DNA of 64,000 nt from positions 18,882,001-18,946,000 of the forward strand of contig CATNEN010000038.1 of NCBI GenBank assembly GCA_950097015.1, read 5' to 3'. A program made the translations under genes and the position numbers. The notes under the pieces are model-generated. The model had not been told where the DNA came from. It was given only the letters and a program-made list of their open reading frames with translations, and made no database searches. This stretch comes from Macrostomum hystrix. Lineage: Eukaryota; Platyhelminthes; Macrostomidae. This document shows positions 33,701 through 44,079 of the stretch, in pieces; the first letter of the stretch is position 1; the number at the start of each line of letters is the position of its first letter.

Positions 33701-34201
33701 GCTCGGCAGCATGAACGGCATGAACTTCAAATACAATGGCAGCAGCAGTTCCATGAAAGGCACCACAATGAAGAAGATGAATGGCACCATGCGGAATAAG
33801 TCGGCCACTGTGCGCACGAAATGCCGCCTCTCTCGCCTAGTGATAGTCTTGCCGCGCAGGTATTTTAATCCAATTCTGGTGGCTATTTTAATTTCCAATA
33901 TCAATAGTCGCATTCCGTTCCAATAATGAACTATTTCGTGCCAAATCCTCGCCGGCAGTGAGGGTTTCGGCGGCGCCGGGGTCAGCTGCTGCCCAGATTG
34001 GGCAGTTTGGATTTTCCCCTTCTCTTTTGACTCATCTGGGCTGGCGGCGCTACTCAGGCTCCGATGAAGTATTAGAAATCCATTGCTATTGTAACTGTTG
34101 CGGATGTGTTTTATTTTACTGACTCCATAGTTAGTAGTATATTGAAGTGTTGGCGATGAATGCAATCTGTGCAGTTGAAATGATGACTGACGAAAGTCCA
34201 T
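30780..34201 (-). CDS. LETM1: LETM1 mitochondrial inner-membrane protein
   Basis: Full-length 665-residue LETM1, the inner mitochondrial membrane protein for K+/H+ or Ca2+/H+ exchange and cristae maintenance. Five exons on the minus strand, all phase 0: 34201-33575, 32935-32543, 32376-31957, 31634-31251, 30953-30780 (TAA). The start is the first ATG in the open frame (34201); the leader is basic and serine-rich, fitting a mitochondrial presequence. Exon 1 has the conserved PSLPARIWHEIVHYWNGMRL and the transmembrane segment FRMVPFIFFIVVPFMELLLP. Exon 2 is the LETM1 domain with FADELTLDNLERPQLAAICK and ACRARGMRSLG. Exons 3-4 are coiled coil with an alanine stretch. An EF-hand (LLDEDNDGKIEIHHVTK) spans exons 4 and 5. 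Each larger intron holds its own short tandem repeats; intron 1 also carries a SINE. An in-frame upstream exon cannot be ruled out. Confidence 0.93.
30990..31170. repeat. Degenerate repeat in LETM1 intron 4
   Basis: Irregular repetition of aatatgggataattagaga and shorter aaatgggataat between exons 5 and 4. Confidence 0.6.
31650..31945. repeat. ~22-bp repeat in LETM1 intron 3
   Basis: About ten irregular copies of cacaaagactatgacccagc with caagcaa and catgaac variants, filling the intron between exons 4 and 3. Confidence 0.75.
33080..33250. repeat. Degenerate repeat in LETM1 intron 1
   Basis: Loose repeats of cacattgtcaagg and gtcaaggggtcac, next to the SINE in the same intron. Confidence 0.55.
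33285..33565 (+). mobile_element. SINE family B in LETM1 intron 1
   Basis: Nearly complete copy: A box tagcctagtggt, B box ggttcgatttcc with one change, core cccagctgttcaatgggtac, and tail ggggcaggtgtaatcaatt. It is antisense to LETM1, and its 3' end lies about 10 bp from the exon 1 splice donor at 33574. Confidence 0.85.
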
Positions 34202-34259
34202 TGAACAGCCTCCAAAACTTGCTAAACAGCAGCGATGCAAATGCAGCCTGGCCTTCTGG

Positions 34260-35717
34260 ATATTATGCTGCTGCAGACTGCTGCTTCTAAAAGATCATTG
34301 AGAAACTCCAGCTATATAAACACTGTAAACAGATTAATGTAGTTTTGAAACTGACACAAAAGGTTTTTCTTGGGCTGAGAGTTAAACTTCTCCCTCAGTA
34401 TGCTCCCTGAGCAAATAAAAAATAATTATATAATCACCTGTTGTACCATCTTGAGCATAGGGCAAGACGCTGGCTGTTTGCCAACAGAACATGTTGCATT
34501 TCCTAAATTGGCAAGCTGAAATAATTTATTAGGAATCATGCATAGACTTCTATTTCAGTATGACATAAGTTCAACTCTACTACAGATAGCTTATCAAATA
34601 GTTGAGATGCCATTGTTTCTAAGATGTTTCTAAGAAATTCACCATATAAATTTGCAACCTTTTGTTGTATGACTACTGATTTTTTGTTAAAATGTGAAAT
34701 TCTTTTAGGCCTACTATATGATTTTTTGTTAGAAATTGTCCACCATTGCAACTAAAAATTACTATAAATATAGACAACTAGAAAGAAGGAAAAACCACAG
34801 TGCCTATGGATTTACAGAATGGATAATTGGATAGCCAGATTAAAACCCACAAAAAAATAACTAGCAGTTAAGAAATATCATGCATATCAATTTTATAATA
34901 AGCTAATCTAGAAAGTTCACACATATTTTATTAAATCTGAAGTTTATGTTCTTTGATAATAGTTAATAAGGAAATAGATTTGCTGGAAAATGTTAAGTCT
35001 ATTCATTATTCTAATTATATATACATTTTATGTTATTAGCCAGCTGTAAACTAATACTGTTTCCCATATGTATCATGAGCACACTGCATTGGATAGTAGA
35101 GCTTTTGGTAGAGCTTGGTGGTGAGTGATTTTGATTCATTTGCCACTGTGCAAAGTGCAATGGGCATGAAAAGTAAAAATCAATGTGAGAGAGCATTTCC
35201 ATGCCACAATACACAACTAAAACATTCCAAAATGATGCATAGAAATTATAGACTCAGATAATCCAAGCTTTCTTATATTTAAAGGGCAAGGGCTCTCCTT
35301 ACCGCTTTCAAGATTCAGCAATTTAATTTACTGACAAATACAGAATTTGAGTTTAAAGGTAGCATAGTTTACCTTTAAACTCTGATTCTATTGGTTATTG
35401 GCTAATGCTTATTGGCTTTATTAAAAAACATAATAAAATGTATTAAATATTCCTTGACAGGCCCAGCAACTTGAAATATTCTAGATCTTAATTCAAAGCA
35501 AGAAAACGAGTCTAAGTTCAATCACGATTGACATATATAGGTAGCACGTTTGTCAGAAGCTAACAACTTATGTTTTTAGTTACTTTTTTGTAAAAGTTCA
35601 AGCACTTTAAAATTAGTAAAAAGGCAAGCTAGTATGTGCTAATATTTATTGTTGAGAACTAAACCTCCAACAAAAAATTAGATTCCCAGTGCAAACTTTA
35701 AAGTGTGAAGTCCTGTA
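34260..35717. other. AT-rich spacer upstream of LETM1
   Basis: No gene or array seen. The segment next to 34260 may hold LETM1 5' UTR and promoter; no clear TATA or initiator could be chosen. Confidence 0.35.
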
Positions 35718-36039
35718 CAGGGTTTTTTTATGCAAATATGGTGTCATTTACACCCTGAAATTTGGATTTGCACCCACTTTTTGGCACTGGATGCAACTCG
35801 TGCATCTGCATTTTTTGAGATCAAGATGCATGCAAGACATTTTTAGCAAAAGTTACAAACAAAACATAATGAATAAATATATTGTAAATAATGAAACAAT
35901 AAGATAATTAATTATTCATCCCAACAAAATTCGCAAATCTAGACCTAGATGCAAGTTGCAACCTGATTTTCATATTTGCATCCATTTTTAAGCTTGAGAT
36001 GCAAGCTTCCATCCACATTTTTGGCAGAAAAAAACCCTG
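35718..36039. mobile_element. MITE-like element with CAGGG termini
   Basis: The left end cagggtttttttatgcaaat and the right end, read in reverse complement, cagggtttttttctgccaaa, form imperfect ~25-bp inverted termini 322 bp apart. Inside, tgcatc / gatgca motifs recur near both ends. CAGGG termini are common in hAT elements, but the flanking 8-mers do not match, so a target duplication is not proven. No transposase. Confidence 0.6.
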
Positions 36040-36859
36040 GTAGGTCTACAGGTAGGTAGTATCTATTTCTAATATCAAAAAATTAGATTCTTAAGAGTGA
36101 AGTCCTGTCCGAGGTGATATCAACAAATTGCCGGTTTAAACCGGTGGATTCTGCGGAAATATCGCCCCTTCTAAGAAACAAGTGTATATTATAACAAGTT
36201 GAATTTTCCATTTAAATAAGTATTAGTCACTCAGCTAAGATACTGCCAAGTAAAATAAAAAAGTTTTCTAATATTTACGTAAAATAATTATTTGAGACCT
36301 ATACATACAGATCGCATAAACAAGTATTTTGACTTCTGAATGTTTTTCAATTATTTCTGTAGTCTCGTCTTTTTAGAATCTGGGAGTGGATCTGTATTTT
36401 TGCAATTAAATTATGTCTCAAACCCAACAGAAACCAATTTAACTGTGCTATGGTATTCGATGTAATCTTTTGTCTTCTAACTGTAAAAGTACTGAAATTT
36501 TATTTATTACATTTCCTTTACAACATAATAAACTTGTGAAACTTGAGTTAGTTTTCTATTATAATTTCATGATGACATTTATATAATTTATTAAAAACGT
36601 TTGCCTATTTATTTTGCTAAATCCTACTCTAGCTTTTGTCTTCAAAGGCATTAAAAAGTAAAATGTGCACTCTGTTCTGTATAGTAATTTCGCATCATTT
36701 TTATATCACGACTAGTTGGGCTACATGGCTAGATAACTAAGCATTTGCTGGAACTCACTTTTAAATACTTGATAATTTATTTTACGTTCGAAGTATCATA
36801 GGAATAAAACTTGTTTAAAAAAGTAGATTAAAATTTAGACTTAACTGAATTTTTTGCAG

Positions 36860-39369
36860 TGTCCTTCATCTAAAGCTTCAGCCGATTGCTGTTCCGCCCA
36901 GTGATGAATGGTGCAACTCCAAGAACACAAAAAAGACAAGAAATCTGCCAACGAAGGTTGAACTATTTATTAAAAAATGGGGAGAGGCTACTAAAATGTA
37001 ATGGGTAAGTAAAAGCTTGGCGCATTTTCTGATATTTAAATCAATGTTAAGCATAGCGTGAAGCAAGAACTAAACAGTTAATTATTATGAATTTAAATTT
37101 CGATGCAGAAACTCGACCTATAGGTTAGATAGTCCAAATCCAAGCCTAAGCGCAGGATTTGCAACTCCTGAAGTCAGTGGTCGATCAGCCGAACAAATTA
37201 ACTGGCAAAACAGCCATGGAAATCAGGCCGGAAATCCATTTCAAGCAGCGCAAGAGAGATTCAACGATCAGTTTTCTAAGCCTACGGAATCTGCAGATGT
37301 CGACGAGGAAGAAGACCCGATTGAGTCTGAATTTCACACGCACCGACCTGAGCCAGATCTCAGTCTTGACGATGAAATTGGCTTAGCCACTTCGCGCAGC
37401 ACCGAGCTACTAGTGGAGACCCAGCGCAATCATCTACAGGACATTCTTCAGCAGTCGATGCGGTCCGCCAATGAAGTTCCCACATTTTCCTCGTTGAAAC
37501 AGACTGCTTCGGTTAGGTAAACCTTTACCATTCTATCCGCATATTTCAGTCACCTGTGTGAATAGATTTTCAATCCATTTTATTCCTCTACTTTTCCACT
37601 TCTACCCATGGTATAGATTAGACTAGCAATCCAATCCATCCAGATTCATTTAATCCCTAGTCATCAGATTATTTTTCGCCTTCCGCAGACCACACTTAAG
37701 AAGCCGAAGCTACAACCAGCAGCAGCTGCAGCAGCCGAGGCCTGAGCCGGTTGAGACCAATGCCTTTATTCGCGACTTGGAGCAGCGGCACAGGCTGCGT
37801 CAGTCGCGGCAGCTGCCGGATTATGATGCAATACTACGCGAGCTAGACGATGAACTGGACAGCGCTACAGATCGTCAGCAGCAGCAGCAGCAGCAGCAAG
37901 ACATCAAGAGCCATCTCACTCCCCCTTTTAGTAGCGACAGGCTCCGATTTCAGCAACAGCAACCGCAGCAGCAGCAGCAGCGTTCTGTAGCAAGTTTAAG
38001 GTGCGCTTCATTTAAATAATTTAACAATAAAAGTGCATCAAGCTCAAGCTAAGGTGGCACAGCTGGTGTGTGTTGGTGCCTCCCTTTGAAGGTCCAGAAT
38101 GTCCATTTGAACCTTCATAGACACATGCAGCACGCACGCTCTCACTCTTGAGTTTTGTTTCAAAACACCCGCACAGATCGCTTCAGTATTTGCATCAGCA
38201 GCAGCAGCAGCAGCAGCAGGCAGATTATCAGAGGCATCTGGACGCTGTGAAATGGCATCACGAAGATCTGCAGCGTCGGGTAGCCGAAGAATGGACCGAG
38301 CAGCGGCTGCGTGAAAGTAACTCTAGGGCGTCGTTGGAGCGATACTTTGCCAGCCTGCGACACATCAGCCCGAGATCTGAGGTTTGCCGGAGCGCTGAAT
38401 TAATGGTTTGGGGGTTGTCGCCTAGTGGTTAGAGCGCCTAGAAGGGTTCGATTCCCGACTCAATGGGAACAATTACTGTCCTCAAGCAAGACACTTAACT
38501 CTGCTTCAATTGCTTAAATCACCCTGCTTTTAAATGGGTACCAGCATCAGCTGGGGTAATTGAGGGTTGGTGTGGCGTCCATGGACTGAACAGCCGTAAG
38601 CAGCTTTCAGATGCGCAGCGCAATAGCTGCTGCTGTGCGGTTGGCTATACGTGTATGACCGGATTGTAGCACGTGTAATAAGAACTGTACTAAGTCTACT
38701 TGTTTACTTTTGTTTGAGTATCGCAGAGCTAAGCAGAGCGATGAAGTGCGAGTATTGATGAATTACGAGTATATACGAATTATATGCGCGATACTAACAA
38801 GGCATCTAAAAATCAGATAAAGCACAAAGGCAAAAAATATCGCAACTTCGGCCCAAATTTCGCGTCATGATCTTATATTTCTACTGCCAGTAGACAAAAG
38901 GCGAAGTAAAAAAATTTTTTTTCCTAATCAGGCAGAAGAAATTGCTCAGCAATTTGAGCCAGTGCCGGATTCACCTTCATCAGTCGCTGCCACCTCCGCC
39001 GCCCCTCCATCCGCCTCCTCGTTGATCCTCTGTCCTGACTGCGGCGAAGCCTGCGACGCTAAAGCCAACCTGAGCTGGTGCCAGAACTGCGGCTGCTGCC
39101 TGATAGTCGACAAGCGCAGCAGTTGTCAGGATGTTGAGGAAAGACTGCCAACTGCGCCAGAAGAAAAGGAAGAAAATAGCAGATCTGGTGAACCGGGCGA
39201 CGAGCGACTGGACGGCTGGGAAACCGTGTCAGAGTCATCGTCGGGGTCAGGCGTATCATCAACCGTTACATCGCTGCCAGCGATTCGGCGTCACAGCTGG
39301 AAGCAGCAGCGGGATCTTCTGCCACCCGACCTGCTGCAACAGCTGCGACTCAACTTGCCCGTTGATTGA
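36860..39369 (+). CDS. Unknown polyQ, zinc-ribbon protein (5' incomplete)
   Basis: Five exons give a continuous frame of about 500 codons: 36860-36997, 37109-37516, 37689-38000, 38177-38381, 38932-39369 (TGA), with splice phases 2, 2, 2 and 0 all agreeing. The start lies upstream of 36860 and was not found. Exon 1 has PPSDEWCNSKNTKK and basic residues. Exons 2-3 are acidic and predicted disordered, with FIRDLEQRHRLRQSR and YDAILRELDDELDSA, likely helical. Exons 3-4 contain three glutamine runs of 5 to 8. Exon 4 continues with a charged helix (WHHEDLQRRVAEEWTEQRL). Exon 5 carries CPDCGEAC and CQNCGCC, two CxxC knuckles spaced like a small zinc ribbon, then an acidic tail. AATAAA at 39566-39571 suits polyadenylation. 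The family was not recognised; the domain pattern suggests a scaffold or adaptor, but that is a guess. Confidence 0.7.
38405..38685 (+). mobile_element. SINE family B in intron of polyQ gene
   Basis: A box gtcgcctagtggt and B box gggttcgattcc with part of the anticodon region deleted. Core (tttaaatgggtaccagcatc) and tail (gtggcgtccatggactgaac) are present. It begins about 25 bp after the exon 4 donor at 38382. Confidence 0.8.
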
Positions 39370-39384
39370 TTGATTGATTGATTG
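39361..39384. repeat. GATT microsatellite at stop codon
   Basis: Five GATT units directly across and after the TGA stop of the polyQ gene; slippage here would alter the C-terminus. Confidence 0.8.
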
Positions 39385-39569
39385 ACACGTATATCAATGG
39401 AAAGCTTTTCAATGATAGCAGTTAGTGTATTTACAGATTATTTTGAATGATTGCATAATTTACTAATCACATATGTTTGAATAACATGTTTTTGTATGCA
39501 GTTATTATATAATAATACTAATACTGATATAGATTTAAAAAACATTTTATTTTATTATTGTAAAAAATA

Positions 39570-40146
39570 AACAAAAATATCAAGCTAGAAACTGTATGCT
39601 ATATCATTGTGAACTTTTTAGGCGAGAAGTCATTTAAGCTACTTGTAGTAGTGTATCGGTAAATTATAAAGTTATTTTTATGCCAAATTTTCCTTAAATA
39701 CAGATTCATATCAGTACTAGTAGAAAGTTACATTTAAACTCTAATAATTAATTTGAGTCCACAATATCGCTGATGTGCTGAATGACTCAAGCCGTTAAGT
39801 AATAAAAACGGAGAAAGATGTTCATTCATTCCCCTTATTCTCTTACACATTTGTTTAGCCTGCAATGTCTATATGTGAACATAAATACATACATTCTTAA
39901 AATGTCAACTTTAAATTTCTTTCTAATAACTATCATATTGATTGTTATTAATATATATATAGAAAACTATTTTTTTACTCTTTATCGCTAAATTGAAGCT
40001 AAGTTTATCACGTACATTTTTTGTTTTGTACAAATTGAATCGTACAATAAAGGCACCAACAAGAGACGCCAATGAAATAGGCAAACATTTCAACAACCTA
40101 AAACGTGATTTTTGTGTCATAACTTTCAGCTTTATAATGTAACAAA
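39570..40146. other. AT-rich spacer, no gene seen
   Basis: Between the polyadenylation signal of the polyQ gene and the 32-bp satellite. Only short frames without context. Confidence 0.35.
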
Positions 40147-43100
40147 AAATAGCCACATTCCCACAGATCTCAGGCACTGGATAGCCACTCTTCCACAGAT
40201 CTCAGGCACTGGATAGCCACTCTTCCACAGATCTCAGGCACTGGATAGCCACTCTCCCACAGACCTCAGGCACTGGATAGCCACTCTCCCACAGATCTCA
40301 GGCACTGGATAGCCACTCTTCCACAGATCTCAGGCACTGGATAGCCACTCTCCCACAGATCTCAGTCACTGGATAGCCACTCTCCCACAGACCTCAGTCA
40401 CTGGATGGCCACTCTCCCACAGACCTCAGGCACTGGATGGCCACTCTCCCACAGACCTCAGGCACTGGATAGCCACTCTCCCACAGACCTCAGGCACTGG
40501 ATAGCCACTCTCCCACAGACCTCAGGCACTGGATAGCCACTCTCCCACAGACCTCAGGCACTGGATAGCCACTCTCCCACAGATCTAAGGCACTGGATGG
40601 CCACTCTCCCACAGATCTCAGGCACTGGATGGCCACTCTCCCACAGATCTCAGTCACTGGATGGCCACTCTCCCACAGATCTCAGTCACTGGATAGCCAC
40701 TCTCCCACAGATCTCAGGCACTGGATAGCCACTCTTCCACAGATCTCAGTCACTGGATAGCCACTCTCCCACAGACCTCAGTCACTGGATGGCCACTCTT
40801 CCACAGATCTCAGGCACTGGATAGCCACTCTCCCACAGACCTCAGGCACTGGATAGCCACTCTCCCACAGACCTCAGGCACTGGATAGCCACTCTCCCAC
40901 AGACCTCAGTCACTGGATAGCCACTCTCCCACAGACCTCAGTCACTGGATAGCCACTCTTCCACAGATCTCAGGCACTGGATAGCCACTCTTCCACAGAT
41001 CTCAGGCACTGGATAGCCACTCTTCCACAGATCTCAGGCACTGGATAGCCACTCTTCCACAGATCTCAGGCACTGGATAGCCACTCTCCCACAGACCTCA
41101 GGCACTGGATAGCCACTCTCCCACAGATCTCAGGCACTGGATAGCCACTCTTCCACAGATCTCAGGCACTGGATAGCCACTCTCCCACAGATCTCAGTCA
41201 CTGGATAGCCACTCTCCCACAGACCTCAGTCACTGGATGGCCACTCTCCCACAGACCTCAGGCACTGGATGGCCACTCTCCCACAGACCTCAGGCACTGG
41301 ATAGCCACTCTCCCACAGACCTCAGGCACTGGATAGCCACTCTCCCACAGACCTCAGGCACTGGATAGCCACTCTCCCACAGACCTCAGGCACTGGATAG
41401 CCACTCTCCCACAGATCTAAGGCACTGGATGGCCACTCTCCCACAGATCTCAGGCACTGGATGGCCACTCTCCCACAGATCTCAGTCACTGGATGGCCAC
41501 TCTCCCACAGATCTCAGTCACTGGATAGCCACTCTCCCACAGATCTCAGGCACTGGATAGCCACTCTTCCACAGATCTCAGTCACTGGATAGCCACTCTC
41601 CCACAGACCTCAGTCACTGGATGGCCACTCTTCCACAGATCTCAGGCACTGGATAGCCACTCTCCCACAGACCTCAGGCACTGGATAGCCACTCTCCCAC
41701 AGACCTCAGGCACTGGATAGCCACTCTCCCACAGACCTCAGTCACTGGATAGCCACTCTCCCACAGACCTCAGTCACTGGATAGCCACTCTTCCACAGAT
41801 CTCAGGCACTGGATAGCCACTCTTCCACAGATCTCAGGCACTGGATAGCCACTCTTCCACAGATCTCAGGCACTGGATAGCCACTCTCCCACAGATCTCA
41901 GTCACTGGATAGCCACTCTCCCACAGACCTCAGTCACTGGATGGCCACTCTTCCACAGATCTCAGGCACTGGATAGCCACTCTCCCACAGACCTCAGGCA
42001 CTGGATAGCCACTCTCCCACAGACCTCAGGCACTGGATGGCCACTCTCCCACAGACCTCAGGCACTGGATAGCCACTCTCCCACAGACCTCAGGCACTGG
42101 ATAGCCACTCTCCCACAGACCTCAGGCACTGGATGGCCACTCTCCCACAGATCTCAGGCACTGGATGGCCACTCTCCCACAGATCTCAGTCACTGGATGG
42201 CCACTCTCCCACAGATCTCAGTCACTGGATAGCCACTCTCCCACAGATCTCAGGCACTGGATAGCCACTCTTCCACAGATCTCAGTCACTGGATAGCCAC
42301 TCTCCCACAGACCTCAGTCACTGGATGGCCACTCTTCCACAGATCTCAGGCACTGGATAGCCACTCTCCCACAGACCTCAGGCACTGGATAGCCACTCTC
42401 CCACAGACCTCAGGCACTGGATAGCCACTCTCCCACAGACCTCAGTCACTGGATAGCCACTCTCCCACAGACCTCAGTCACTGGATAGCCACTCTTCCAC
42501 AGATCTCAGGCACTGGATAGCCACTCTTCCACAGATCTCAGGCACTGGATAGCCACTCTTCCACAGATCTCAGGCACTGGATAGCCACTCTCCCACAGAT
42601 CTCAGTCACTGGATAGCCACTCTCCCACAGACCTCAGTCACTGGATGGCCACTCTTCCACAGATCTCAGGCACTGGATAGCCACTCTCCCACAGACCTCA
42701 GGCACTGGATAGCCACTCTCCCACAGACCTCAGGCACTGGATAGCCACTCTCCCACAGACCTCAGTCACTGGATAGCCACTCTCCCACAGACCTCAGTCA
42801 CTGGATAGCCACTCTTCCACAGATCTCAGGCACTGGATAGCCACTCTTCCACAGATCTCAGGCACTGGATAGCCACTCTCCCACAGACCTCAGGCACTGG
42901 ATAGCCACTCTCCCACAGACCTCAGGCACTGGATAGCCACTCTCCCACAGACCTCAGTCACTGGATAGCCACTCTCCCACAGACCTCAGTCACTGGATAG
43001 CCACTCTTCCACAGATCTCAGGCACTGGATAGCCACTCTTCCACAGATCTCAGGCACTGGATAGCCACTCTCCCACAGATCTCAGGCACTGGATAGCCAC

Positions 43101-43432
43101 TCTTCCACAGATCTCAGTCACTGGATGGCCACTCTCCCACAGATCTCAGGCACTGGATAGCCACTCTTCCACAGATCTCAGTCACTGGATAGCCACTCTT
43201 CCACAGATCTCAGTCACTGGATGGCCACTCTCCCACAGATCTCAGGCACTGGATAGCCACTCTTCCACAGATCTCAGGCATTGGATAGCCACTCTCCCAC
43301 AGATCTCAGGCACTGGATAGCCACTCTTCCACAGATCTCAGGCACTGGATAGCCACTCTTCCACAGATCTCAGGCACTGGATAGCCACTCTCCCACAGAT
43401 CTCAGGCACTGGATAGCCACTCTCCCACAGAT
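40147..43432. repeat. 32-bp satellite with 26-mer higher order
   Basis: About 103 copies of a 32-bp unit (ccacagatctcaggcactgg + atagccactctc). Variants at three sites (gat/gac, ggc/gtc, ata/atg) and cttcc/ctccc form long repeated patterns. The rare agatctaagg occurs at 40581 and 41413, exactly 832 bp (26 units) apart, with matching neighbours, showing block duplication. 32 is not a multiple of 3, so no frame stays open. Confidence 0.96.
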
Positions 43433-43760
43433 GGCAGAGGGAGTCGATTGGTGGAATATTTTTTATTCTCTACTAACTAATTTATTGATTTGTAATCCGT
43501 AAGCATACATCATAGGAGATAAACAACCTATGGTGAGAAATGTTGTTGATATGTTTGTAACGTTGAAAATAAGTTTTTGTTTTAAAGATTTGATATTGTT
43601 AGTTACTCATAGATTTAAAACGCTTAAAAACAAAATGAGGCTAAAACAACCAGTTAATTAAATTACGATTGAAATTAATACTTACACTTTCACTACTGAA
43701 CTTTGAAAAAACACTCAAAGAAAATGATTTTTTTGTTGGCATCATCGATCAATCAATTAA

Positions 43761-43856
43761 TCAATCAATGTTCGCCTCCCGTTGATAAGCCAAGCTTTCA
43801 ACGTCGCCATTGTCACGGTTCGCTAATTCGCAGCATTCGCGATTGTCTACAAAATG

Positions 43857-43893
<37 letters not shown>

Positions 43894-44043
43894 TGCTGCT
43901 GTTTCTGCTGTTGTTGCTGTTGTTGCTTCTGCTGCTGCTGCTGTTTCTGCTGTTGTTGTTGTTGTTGCTTCTGCTGCTGCTGCTGTTGTTGCTGTTGCTG
44001 CTGCTGTTGCTTCTGCTGCTGCTGCTGTTGCTGCTGCTGCTGT

Positions 44044-44079
<36 letters not shown>

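Noticed and set aside
40147-43432. CRISPR-like array
   Set aside because: Direct repeats without spacers of varied sequence, in a eukaryotic genome; it is a satellite.
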